Shown here piece by piece: positions 8,801-15,359 of a stretch of DNA of 34,828 bases. How positions within the stretch are numbered: position 1 is the stretch's first letter; every line of letters starts with the position of its first letter. A program made the translations under genes and the position numbers. The notes under the pieces were generated by a model. It was given only the letters and a program-made list of their open reading frames with translations. It was not told where the DNA came from and did not search any database. The stretch comes from Opitutales bacterium (GTDB lineage Bacteria > Verrucomicrobiota > Verrucomicrobiia > Opitutales > UBA2987). The stretch lies in NCBI GenBank assembly GCA_021772535.1, contig JAJFLV010000219.1, positions 1-34,828 of the forward strand, in the 5' to 3' direction.

Positions 8801-9072
8801 TTACTTTCCTCAAAAGGCACCGGGTTGAATTCTCCGCTGCCATCCTTAATTTTGGAAATATGATTAACAGCGACTGGGGTCTGGTTCGCCGAACCAACAG
8901 CGGCAATTTTCCATTGCTGGAAGCCCGGCACCTTCCTGACAACACGGGTGAAACCAACGGAATTTTCGTTTATCGTTTTCTTGATACACTCCTGGACGAG
9001 GATCGTGTCAGCACCACCACGCAGCTTTCCTCCCGTTGGTCTATTCTGCTGGGCGTCAAATACCGGTTTTGA
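5812..9072 (+). CDS. Oar-like TonB-dependent outer-membrane receptor with carboxypeptidase-regulatory domain
   Basis: The 1086-residue product is a beta-barrel outer-membrane receptor of the Oar-like type. An N-terminal hydrophobic signal (LTSIWLLFIVSFGGILHGQ) is followed by a carboxypeptidase-regulatory-like fold at about 35-120 (INGTVKDQAGVLVEGASIKA). The plug comes next, at about 140-260 (NNRYNSIMIDGVPTNDSFG, then GATINAITKSGTNEFKGSFF). The rest is barrel strands, and the protein ends in KYRF, an aromatic C-terminus expected for outer-membrane barrels. Such receptors take up or export large substrates using TonB energy; no substrate can be read from the sequence. It is monocistronic: a terminator lies upstream and a convergent gene downstream. 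There is no good Shine-Dalgarno before the ATG, as for several genes here. Its position after two secreted surface proteins suggests a common envelope role, which is inference. Confidence 0.92.
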   Translation: MNFRSNYRLTSIWLLFIVSFGGILHGQNITSTAINGTVKDQAGVLVEGASIKAIHGPTGTVFNAATRPNGRYNLRGMRVGGPYSLIISAVGYRSETRSGIYLALRQDQNYDFTLALDSAEVISLEAYEVVADQYNLTFSADNFGANTNVSSADLQSLPTVTRSLTDFARLDPRVTVFDRETGALSAGGQNNRYNSIMIDGVPTNDSFGLEENGLPSLTQPFSLDTIEEISVETSPYDVLQAGFTGATINAITKSGTNEFKGSFFYLFRNESLTGKRLEFTDLTDGPDGTFQKLESFDESTLGFTLGGPIIKDKLFFFFSFERFKRTEIPPVRLFDPTPVELGKITALATEYGFEAGTLDTGDDKISTDDKILAKLDWNISEKHRLTARYTLNNGDDPQFPSFGGSSSTSLSSYWFTRTRENSNFVTELFSKWNDRLSTEAKISFSKFTRTSDTNSDAPQVQISSVNGLDGNNGSVNFGRVSGEHSNFLEVKTTIFQFHADYFLGNHTLTVGTNIEDVANNNLFVSDSRGRWRFNTVAEFERAVARPDDPPHPPGATFPPPGPGNAANFNVSYPLGDSDGAANWSLTTFSFFAKDTWDVTDKLKITAGIRADLPTVDDEIPLNQEFVDQFGREHTATVDGNFVIQPRVGFNWALDEDRKTQLRGGGGLFYGTAPHVWLSNPFVRNGVTVISSSPTRRDTPEFSADGDNPPIPDTVQPTFRVDLLDEDFEMPSSWKANFAIDRKLPWWNMQLTIEAQWSWTKNDIHYQHLNLAQDFALSRPTATGFLPDGRNLYDKDPSGRREFAIEGFDNVFLLTNTSLGESANYTIKLEKPKRKGFYWSFGYTYGSAKSVNDGRGSSASSIWGDNKAKNPNDNTTATSDFEVRNRLVGVVSYQFKLLKNSTTSVSLVYDGRTGRPFSYTYFRTDMNRDSNFSNDLIYIPDGRDDPLVLFTRESEKDAFWEFVDKTRGLSLFQGQVVPRNTGRDPWIHQFDLKFVHEVTFLKRHRVEFSAAILNFGNMINSDWGLVRRTNSGNFPLLEARHLPDNTGETNGIFVYRFLDTLLDEDRVSTTTQLSSRWSILLGVKYRF

Positions 9073-9086
9073 TACCCGGAACTGGC

Positions 9087-9364
9087 TAGAACCTATCTCA
9101 AATTCGATGATGATGATGCAGAGAGCAATTATATGTTTTGAGCAAGGCGCGACGGGGCTTGCCGGGCTGGCAGCCCGGCTGCTCCGCCGGAACGCTGCTC
9201 AAACACATAACTGCCTCTGTCCAAAGGATTTGTGCGGCACGGCAGCACCTGCGGCGTTGGTTTGCGCCCGAGGGGCTTTTAGCCCATCTGGGCGCAAAGC
9301 CGCCTGGCATCTGCCACCGTGGCGCTACAAACATCATTCATCTGCGAATTTGAGATAGGTTCTA
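9087..9364. mobile_element. MITE-like element, copy 1 (278 bp, 20-bp perfect terminal inverted repeats)
   Basis: The element begins TAGAACCTATCTCAAATTCG and ends with the exact reverse complement. Inside are strong hairpins: GCCGGGCT/AGCCCGGC near 9155-9180, and a 9-bp TTTGCGCCC/GGGCGCAAA stem (9261-9269 with 9290-9298) enclosing a smaller GGGCT/AGCCC stem. It carries no transposase; the short open frames inside look incidental. It fills the gap between the receptor stop and the convergent E2 stop. A second copy lies in opposite orientation at 15081-15358, with 17 differences by my hand alignment. It is probably mobilised in trans by a transposase elsewhere, possibly one with TA target preference, since the ends are TA...TA. 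That family assignment is a guess. Confidence 0.8.
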
Positions 9365-9376
9365 AAGTCCCAAGTC

Positions 9377-10486
9377 TTAATCACTCAGCTCCAGGTCAAC
9401 GATAGCGGCGCCGAGAAATCGGGCGGCTTCTCCACCCATTATGGCCCGGTGATCGAATGTGAGTGAGAGGGGCATTTGCCGGCGCACTGCCGGCTGGCCA
9501 TCGATTACCACCACTCTTTGGCGGATGCGTCCCGCCCCCAATATGGCAACCGTCGGGGGTAAAACGATGGGGTTTGCAAAGCGCCCGGCGATGGTCCCGA
9601 AATTGGACAAAGTGATCGTATTTCCGCGCAATTCCTCCGCTGGCAGGCTGCGGTCCAGCACTTTCTCCTTCAAACGGTTCAGGTTATCGCGCAATTGCTC
9701 CGGGGTCTGACTGGCCACATCGAATAGAACGGGCACGAACAGCCCTTCCGGTGTGTCCACGGCGATGCCAAGATGAATTTTTTTCAGAAGTCGTCTCCCT
9801 ACTTCCTCACTGTCGTACCAGGCGTTGAGGGATGGCTCCGCCTGGCAGGCGGCGATGAGCGCACGAATCAAACGCAATGAGATGTTTGTTTTTTTTGGCC
9901 ATATATCAACGTCGGCTTCATCCATCACGGTTACTGCGACGACTTCGGCATGGGCCCGCTCCATATTGGCGGCCATTACCCGGCGAACCCCGCGCAAGGG
10001 CTCCAGAGGCTCCACATCGTGGAAGATTTTCGACACGCGCTCTACGTCGGCGGCGGTAATGAGCCCATCCGACCCACTTGGCGTGACCACTCCAAGTTCC
10101 ACTTTCAATCGCCTGGCCAACGCCCGCACTGCGGGAGTGACCTTGATGCCGGCGGGTTTTTGGCCGATTGCGGGAGCGGATTCTTCGACCACACCCTTTC
10201 CCACTGCCACATCTCCGACAACGGTGGCTTTGTCTTTTGCTTTTCCAACTTCGCCATCGTCGAATTCCACCAAAACGGATCCCACAGGGACGATATCTCC
10301 AATTTCGCCTTCCAGTTTGAGGACGCGACCGGTGAAAGGCGAGGGGACTTCTACTATCGCCTTGGCCGTTTCCATGGAGACGAGAGGCTGGTCGATAACA
10401 ATATTATCACCTTCGCTGACGTGCCAGCAAACTATCTCAGCTTCCTGCAATCCTTCCCCTAAATCGGGCAAATTAAATGTTTTCAT
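9377..10486 (-). CDS. bkdB: Branched-chain 2-oxoacid dehydrogenase E2 (dihydrolipoyl acyltransferase)
   Basis: The 369-residue protein transfers the acyl group from the E1-thiamine adduct via a lipoyl arm to CoA. Residues 1-75 form a lipoyl domain (FNLPDLGEGLQEAEI) with the lipoylated lysine at K42 in METAKAIVEV. A peripheral-subunit-binding domain lies near 113-150 (TPAVRALARRLKVELG) and the catalytic domain fills the rest. The C-terminal motif reads DHRAIMGGEAARF: the His and Gly of HxxxDG are kept but the Asp is Met. Single lipoyl domain and short linkers explain the modest length. Its start overlaps the E1beta stop in ATGA, showing translational coupling. Pairing with E1 subunits inside an acyl-CoA catabolic cluster favours branched-chain over pyruvate specificity. 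No E3 gene is present in the window. Confidence 0.9.
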   Translation of the reverse strand: MKTFNLPDLGEGLQEAEIVCWHVSEGDNIVIDQPLVSMETAKAIVEVPSPFTGRVLKLEGEIGDIVPVGSVLVEFDDGEVGKAKDKATVVGDVAVGKGVVEESAPAIGQKPAGIKVTPAVRALARRLKVELGVVTPSGSDGLITAADVERVSKIFHDVEPLEPLRGVRRVMAANMERAHAEVVAVTVMDEADVDIWPKKTNISLRLIRALIAACQAEPSLNAWYDSEEVGRRLLKKIHLGIAVDTPEGLFVPVLFDVASQTPEQLRDNLNRLKEKVLDRSLPAEELRGNTITLSNFGTIAGRFANPIVLPPTVAILGAGRIRQRVVVIDGQPAVRRQMPLSLTFDHRAIMGGEAARFLGAAIVDLELSD

Positions 10487-11463
10487 GCAAATTGAACGGT
10501 TTTTCTAACTGCTTTGATTATTTTTTCGACACTCGGAATATAAGATTTTTCCAGTTTGGCCAGCGGCATGACGGCGTCGTAACCGGTCACGCGGCAAACC
10601 GGTGCGAAAAGCGTCAACAACCCGTGCTCGGCTAGATTGGCGGCGATTTCGGCCCCGAAACCAGCGCACCGGGGCGCTTCATGCACGATGACGCACCGCC
10701 CCGTCTTGGCTACCGATTTGAGAATCGTTTCCATGTCGAGAGGCTTGATCGTGGCCACGTCGATGACTTCGGCTTCGATACCTTCGGTGGAGAGCGTTTC
10801 GGCTGCAATTTGCACTTCGTTCATCATGGCGCCCCAGCTGACCAGCGTGACGTCCGTGCCCTCCCGGATTGTCAAGCAGACATCAAGGAGTTCGGCTTTT
10901 CCGTTGTCCGGCACTTCTTGTTTGAACAGGCGGTAGAGGCGGGTTGGCTCCAGAAAGATGACCGGGTCGGGATCGCGTATGGCGGCCAGGAGCAAACCGT
11001 AGGCGCGCAGGGGGGAGGACGGTATGACCACCCGGATTCCAGGCACATGGGCAAACATGGCCTCGGGGCTTTCCGAGTGGTGCTCGGGAGCGTGGATGCC
11101 CCCGCCGGAGGGAGAGCGGATCACCATCGGGCAGGACAACCGGCCCTGCGTGCGGTTACGCATTCGGCTGGCATGGTTGATTATATTGTCCAGGTTTGAA
11201 TAAAGAAATCCGGAAAACTGGATCTCCGCCACCGGCCTTATTTTCATGGTCGACAGGCCGATGGACATGGCCCCGATGAGCACTTCGCTCAAGGGCGTGT
11301 CGAGGACCCGGTCTTGACCAAACCTCTCCCGCAACCCAAGGGTGGCCCGGAAGACTCCTCCGTTGACTCCGATATCCTCCCCCAGCGCCATGACCGAGGG
11401 GTCGTGTTCCATTTCATAGGCCAACGCTTGGTTGACTGCCTCGACTAAATTTATTTCAGGCAT
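10483..11463 (-). CDS. bkdA2: Branched-chain 2-oxoacid dehydrogenase E1 beta subunit
   Basis: The 326-residue subunit pairs with E1alpha to form the thiamine-diphosphate decarboxylase of the complex. Family hallmarks are ALGEDIGVNGGVFRAT near residue 26 and HSESPEAMFAHVPGIRVV near 130, which matches the H-S-x-E-A-x-F-x-H-x-P-G signature, plus the C-terminal transketolase-type domain (TLVSWGAMMNEV). I start at the ATG at 11463 (MPEINLVEAV) because it matches the family N-terminus and is preceded by AAGGAAGGG on the minus strand; the open frame extends 25 codons further upstream without family similarity. The start overlaps the E1alpha stop by 8 bases and its stop overlaps the E2 start, so the three genes are tightly coupled. 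Confidence 0.93.
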   Translation of the reverse strand: MPEINLVEAVNQALAYEMEHDPSVMALGEDIGVNGGVFRATLGLRERFGQDRVLDTPLSEVLIGAMSIGLSTMKIRPVAEIQFSGFLYSNLDNIINHASRMRNRTQGRLSCPMVIRSPSGGGIHAPEHHSESPEAMFAHVPGIRVVIPSSPLRAYGLLLAAIRDPDPVIFLEPTRLYRLFKQEVPDNGKAELLDVCLTIREGTDVTLVSWGAMMNEVQIAAETLSTEGIEAEVIDVATIKPLDMETILKSVAKTGRCVIVHEAPRCAGFGAEIAANLAEHGLLTLFAPVCRVTGYDAVMPLAKLEKSYIPSVEKIIKAVRKTVQFA

Positions 11464-12532
11464 GCACCCTTCCTTTCTTGCGCAATTCCTCCCGCTGGTC
11501 CTCGAAAGCGGAAGGAAGAGTCTCGTATAGATGATCAAACATACCAGAGGGATCCTGGGGTGGAGTATTGAGGTATTCGTCGACTTCTCTTTGCACCTTT
11601 GCGGCGCATTCTTTGATCAGGGCGTCTTCCTCATTTTTGCCCCAGACCTTCAATTCAGTCAGGTATTTGCGAAGTCTGGAAATCGGCTCGAATACCCAAT
11701 GCTGACTAAGCTCTTCCTGGGTGCGGTAACGGCTGGCATCATCCGCCGTGGTATGGTCGGACAAGCGGTAAGTCATGGCTTCGATAAGAGTTGGCCCGTC
11801 GCCCCGGCGAGCCTTTTGGAGGGCCTGATCGACGGCCTGCCGGACCGCAATTACATCGTTGCCGTCGATCTGCTCGCCACTGAATCCTGCCGCAATAGCT
11901 TTTTGGGCAATCGTCTGGGCGGCTGTTTGCTGTTCATAACGAATTGAAATGGCAAACTTGTTGTTCGATACCACATAAACCAGGGGAAGTTTCCACACTC
12001 CGGCTGCGTTGATGGCTTCATAGAAATCCCCTTTCGAGGTGGCCCCATCGCCAATTGTGCATACGGCGGCCTGGTTTTTATTTCGTAATTTCAGGGCATA
12101 GGCGACTCCCACTGCATGTCCGGCATGAGCCCCGATGGTCACACAAATGGGCAGATCGGTTTTTTGGCATTCATAATTGTTGCTCCGCTCGTCGCCACTC
12201 CAGTAAAGGAGCACTTCCCGCATTTTTACCCCTCTCCAAAACTGGGCTCCATATTCACGGTAGCTGGGCACGAGCACATCGTCCGCCTTCATGGCGGCCC
12301 CGATGCCTACCCCGACGGCTTCCTGTCCTAGAGAGGAGGCATAGGTGCCCATTCGCCCTGTGCGCTGCAATGCAATCGCCTTGGAGTCGAAGGTTCGTTT
12401 TTCCACCATGGCCCGGTAGAGGGGAATGAGGATTTTGCTGTCCTGGGCAAATTCCGGCAGTGGTTGAACAACCTCTCCTTTATGATCGAGGAACTGGCTG
12501 TAAGGAATCTTGAATTCTGCGATTGTCGACAT
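11456..12532 (-). CDS. bkdA1: Branched-chain 2-oxoacid dehydrogenase E1 alpha subunit
   Basis: The 358-residue protein is the thiamine-diphosphate-binding E1alpha subunit, which decarboxylates 2-oxoacids from Leu, Ile and Val. The diphosphate/Mg motif is GDGATSKGDF followed, after the expected spacing, by VVSNNKFAIS. TYRLSDHTTADDASRYR corresponds to the loop known as the phosphorylation-site loop in branched-chain E1alpha and supports branched-chain rather than pyruvate specificity. Its length is somewhat short of the usual roughly 400 residues. It lies 18 bases after the upstream crotonase gene and overlaps E1beta by 8 bases. The order alpha, beta, E2 is the standard one. Exact substrate preference cannot be read from sequence alone. 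Confidence 0.92.
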   Translation of the reverse strand: MSTIAEFKIPYSQFLDHKGEVVQPLPEFAQDSKILIPLYRAMVEKRTFDSKAIALQRTGRMGTYASSLGQEAVGVGIGAAMKADDVLVPSYREYGAQFWRGVKMREVLLYWSGDERSNNYECQKTDLPICVTIGAHAGHAVGVAYALKLRNKNQAAVCTIGDGATSKGDFYEAINAAGVWKLPLVYVVSNNKFAISIRYEQQTAAQTIAQKAIAAGFSGEQIDGNDVIAVRQAVDQALQKARRGDGPTLIEAMTYRLSDHTTADDASRYRTQEELSQHWVFEPISRLRKYLTELKVWGKNEEDALIKECAAKVQREVDEYLNTPPQDPSGMFDHLYETLPSAFEDQREELRKKGRVHA

Positions 12533-12550
12533 GGCATCAAAGCTGGGAGA

Positions 12551-13339
12551 TTATTGTTTTGGTTCCGGCGCCCACTTTGGAGGTCTTTTTTCAATATAAG
12601 CGGTTATACCTTCCTGAGCTTCCTCGGATTCTCGGGCTTGCAAATGAATTTTCAGCGATAATTCCAATTCTTCCCGCATGGTTCGCGCGCTTGTTTTATC
12701 AAGCGCGTTTTTTGAACTGGCTATTGCTCCGGGGGCTCCTTTGAGCACTTTGTGGGCCAATTCCAAGGCTGTGTTCAGCAATGACTCCTTTGGCGCAATT
12801 CGATTTACCAGCCCCATTTCAAGGGCTTTTTGAGCTGATATCAATTCACCCGTAAACAATAGTTCCCTCAGGTCCCTTTCCCGGACCTGTCGGCGTAGAA
12901 AATTCATTACCAAAGCTGCCGCCAGGCCGCGTCTGACTTCCGGGTAACCAAATTTAGCCCCTTCATCGGCCACTGCCAGATCGCAGGCGTTCATTAGACC
13001 GGCTCCGCCCGCCACGGCGGCGCCATGAACCACCGCAATGGTAACCGCTGGAACCTCCCAAACCGCTAGCAGCGTATCGGCCACACCTTGGGCAAATTCT
13101 CGAGTCGCGTTGGATTCCGTTGTCATTGCTTCTTTGAGGTCGAGACCGGAGCAGAAGGCCTTGCCCGCTCCCCGCAGAAGAATCACTCTCTGGTTTTCTT
13201 CCCGGCTCACTCTTTCCATCATTCGGTGGAGTTCTTCCATCAGAGGAAGGTTGAGGGCATTCCTTCTTTCCGGGCGATTCAAAGTTAGAATCGTGATATG
13301 GGGACCCTCCCTTTCAACTTGGATCAATGAGGATTTCAT
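12551..13339 (-). CDS. Enoyl-CoA hydratase/isomerase, methylglutaconyl-CoA hydratase-like
   Basis: This 262-residue crotonase-fold enzyme most likely hydrates a 3-methylglutaconyl-type CoA made by the carboxylase encoded upstream. Visible motifs are LNRPERRNALN, the oxyanion-hole segment AFCSGLDLKEA, GAAVAGGAGLMNACDLA and FGYPEVRRGLAAALV, which carries the Glu normally used as catalytic base. In the first catalytic-Glu region the usual GGGLE is GGAGLMNA, as in some LiuC/AtuE-like proteins. The ATG start overlaps the stop of the AtuA C-terminal-domain gene in ATGA, so translation is coupled. Company with AtuA, a carboxylase beta subunit and an acyl-CoA dehydrogenase favours leucine degradation; an acyclic-terpene role (AtuE-like) cannot be excluded. 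Confidence 0.82.
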   Translation of the reverse strand: MKSSLIQVEREGPHITILTLNRPERRNALNLPLMEELHRMMERVSREENQRVILLRGAGKAFCSGLDLKEAMTTESNATREFAQGVADTLLAVWEVPAVTIAVVHGAAVAGGAGLMNACDLAVADEGAKFGYPEVRRGLAAALVMNFLRRQVRERDLRELLFTGELISAQKALEMGLVNRIAPKESLLNTALELAHKVLKGAPGAIASSKNALDKTSARTMREELELSLKIHLQARESEEAQEGITAYIEKRPPKWAPEPKQ

Positions 13340-13707
13340 GAGACTTCTTTCTCCATTTTAATCAGATTCGGGGGTATCGGCAACCTGAGTTGCAATATTG
13401 CCTGGCCCAGTGTTTTTCCCTGCGCATCGACTCGCAGAGAACGGCTCCCCCCGCCTGCCAGGATGCCGGTTAATACGAAATTCAAAGCCTGTAGATTCGG
13501 AACCTCAAAACGAACCACGGTTTCTGGTTCCATTGCTTGAAAATAGTCGGCAACCAACACTTCGGATAAATGCTTTTTCAAAAAATCGTAGGCTTCACAA
13601 CTGTCAGCGATGACGGCTATATTGGCCGAGGAACCTTTATCGCCGCTGCGCGCGTGGGCAATCTCGCCGAGATGTCGAAGCGTGGAATTTTTTTGAGGAT
13701 CAATCAT
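13336..13707 (-). CDS. Detached AtuA C-terminal domain protein (ferredoxin-fold-like)
   Basis: This 123-residue protein resembles the domain usually found at the C-terminus of AtuA proteins. The signature is LGEIAHARSGDKGSSANIAVIA at the N-terminus and a Gly-rich ILAGGGSRSLRVDAQGKTLG later. I start at the ATG at 13707 (MIDPQKNS); the frame extends to a GTG at 13734, but the ATG overlaps the preceding gene by only 8 bases and starts just before the conserved domain. In many organisms this domain is fused to DUF1446, whereas here it is separate but adjacent and coupled, so the two products probably form one complex. Its biochemical function is not established. Confidence 0.82.
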   Translation of the reverse strand: MIDPQKNSTLRHLGEIAHARSGDKGSSANIAVIADSCEAYDFLKKHLSEVLVADYFQAMEPETVVRFEVPNLQALNFVLTGILAGGGSRSLRVDAQGKTLGQAILQLRLPIPPNLIKMEKEVS

Positions 13708-15067
13708 CGAGAAAATAATAGGAGGGCTGGACACTGCTTCGGTCGATCAGGCAGGGCCAATAGCCGAAGACCGGTCTTACTTTGGGCCGCCCGGTGGCGT
13801 ATCCGGTTACGCCTTGAGGGCCGCAGGTGACGAGGGAGGCCAATTCTCTGGAGAATCTTTCTACGATTTTACGGTCTGGATCGGACACGCTGAGACGTAA
13901 AACGGTTTCCAGCATATTACTTTTTTCAGGGCGTCCTGCCGCACCCAAAACGGAATCGCCTGTTCCCAAACATTCCAGATTGGTTTTGGTGGGTTTAATC
14001 CCCGCATTTTCCATGCGCTGAAATACGATCTCTCCGCAGCGGCGGGCCTTTTCCACCGAATTCAGGCCGAATACCGTTAGCATTCCGCTGGTTTGATAAC
14101 CCTCCCGATAGGTTGCGCTCACTTTATAGGTATCGGGAGGCTTCCTTCCTTTCGCTCCCGAGAAATGGACCCGGTCCTCGCCATCCATCCGGAGAGAAAG
14201 GTTTAAAAAGGAGACTGTGGCGTCCGGGCTGAGGTATTCTCCCGGATCGCCGATTTCGTAAAGAAGTTGTTCTTTGGCAATTCGCAGGTCCACCCTGCCT
14301 CCGGTGGCCGGTGGTTTGGTCAGGACAAAAGAGCCGTCTTCAGTCATTTCAACCACGGGATAGCCAATGTTTTCCAGATTGGGCAAAGATAGCCAGTCGG
14401 TGGAGAATCCTCCCGTGGCCTGTGTTCCGCATTCGATCAAGTGACCGGCCACGGTGGCGCCTGCGATCCGGTCATAATCGTCTCGTTTCCAGCCGAAATG
14501 GGCCAGGCACGGTCCAACTGTCAGGCTTGGATCGGCAACCCGGCCCGTTATTACTATATCCGCTCCAGCATTGAGAGCATTTGCCACCGGTTCAGCGCCA
14601 AGGTAGGCATTTGCCGTGACCAGATCGTTCGCAATGGCCGTGGCCGAATGACCCGTTTCCAGATTGTTAAATACAGAGTTCCCCGGCGCTTGACGGATTT
14701 CTCTCAATACATCGTCCCCCTCCACGATGGCGACTTTAAGATGGCCGTGGCCGTTTTCGATCAGGACGCGTTTGCAGGCTTCCCCGCAGCCCCGCGGGTT
14801 GAGGCCGCCCGCATTGGTCACAAGGCGAGTTTTTGAATTCTTTTCCAGCAGTGGCGCTATCGTCCTGACCGTCTCCACGAAATCTGGCGCGTATCCGCCA
14901 TGAGGATCCTTTTCTCGCTGAATGGCCATGATGGAAAGGGATACCTCCGCCAGGTAATCCAGAGTAAGGAAATCCAGATTGGGCTGCTGATTCAGGAGTC
15001 GGGCCGGGGCATCCGGTTGGTCTCCCCAGAAAGCCTGGGCATTGCCGATACGAAGAACCTCTTTCAT
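13700..15067 (-). CDS. atuA: AtuA family protein (DUF1446)
   Basis: The 455-residue product matches the DUF1446/AtuA family, named from acyclic terpene utilisation in Pseudomonas but also common beside leucine-degradation genes. Family segments include LRIGNAQAFWGD, LVTNAGGLNPRGC, ADIVITGRVADPSLTVGP and AGHLIECGTQATGG, followed by DLRIAKEQLLYEIGDP. It is predicted to be soluble and cytoplasmic, with no signal peptide or membrane segment. The family lacks a firmly assigned reaction, but co-occurrence with carboxylase and hydratase genes suggests it acts on a branched dicarboxylyl-CoA intermediate. It overlaps the separate C-terminal-domain gene by 8 bases. A MITE-like insertion begins 13 bases before its start codon and may separate it from the upstream operon half. 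Confidence 0.88.
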   Translation of the reverse strand: MKEVLRIGNAQAFWGDQPDAPARLLNQQPNLDFLTLDYLAEVSLSIMAIQREKDPHGGYAPDFVETVRTIAPLLEKNSKTRLVTNAGGLNPRGCGEACKRVLIENGHGHLKVAIVEGDDVLREIRQAPGNSVFNNLETGHSATAIANDLVTANAYLGAEPVANALNAGADIVITGRVADPSLTVGPCLAHFGWKRDDYDRIAGATVAGHLIECGTQATGGFSTDWLSLPNLENIGYPVVEMTEDGSFVLTKPPATGGRVDLRIAKEQLLYEIGDPGEYLSPDATVSFLNLSLRMDGEDRVHFSGAKGRKPPDTYKVSATYREGYQTSGMLTVFGLNSVEKARRCGEIVFQRMENAGIKPTKTNLECLGTGDSVLGAAGRPEKSNMLETVLRLSVSDPDRKIVERFSRELASLVTCGPQGVTGYATGRPKVRPVFGYWPCLIDRSSVQPSYYFLDD

Positions 15068-15080
15068 TTTATTGATTTGC

Positions 15081-15358
15081 TAGAACCTATCTTAAAATCG
15101 CAGATGAATGATGTTTGTAGCGCCGCGGTGGCAGATGCCAGGCGGCTTTGCGTCCGGATGGGCTAAAAGCCCCTCCGACGCAAACCAACGCCGCAGGTGC
15201 TTCCGTGCCGCACAAATCCTTTGGACAGAGGCAGTTATGTGTTTGAGCGGCGTTCCGCCGGGGCAGCAGGGCTGTCGGCCCGGCAAGCCCCGTCGCGCCT
15301 TGCTCAAAACATATAATTGCTCTCTGCATCTTTATCATCGAATTTGAGATAGATTCTA
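15081..15358. mobile_element. MITE-like element, copy 2 (278 bp, inverted relative to copy 1)
   Basis: Read on the minus strand, this is copy 1 with 17 differences over 278 positions, no gaps, so about 94% identity by hand alignment. Its own terminal repeats are less perfect (TAGAATCTATCTCAAATTCG against TAGAACCTATCTTAAAATCG). The TTTGCG stem is kept at 15147-15154 with 15177-15184. It occupies all but 14 bases of the gap between the carboxylase beta stop (15360) and the atuA start (15067), two genes that otherwise look like one operon. It may act as an attenuator or RNA-processing site between them. Confidence 0.8.
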
Positions 15359-15359
15359 A

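Noticed and set aside
9098-9358. Several 70-80 codon frames within the MITE-like elements
   Set aside because: Open frames occur on both strands and in several phases of a palindromic GC-rich element, with no start signal or family match; they look incidental.
9087-15358. True composite transposon
   Set aside because: The flanking elements carry no transposase, no clear target-site duplication was seen around either copy or the whole block, and the enclosed genes fit their neighbours' pathway.
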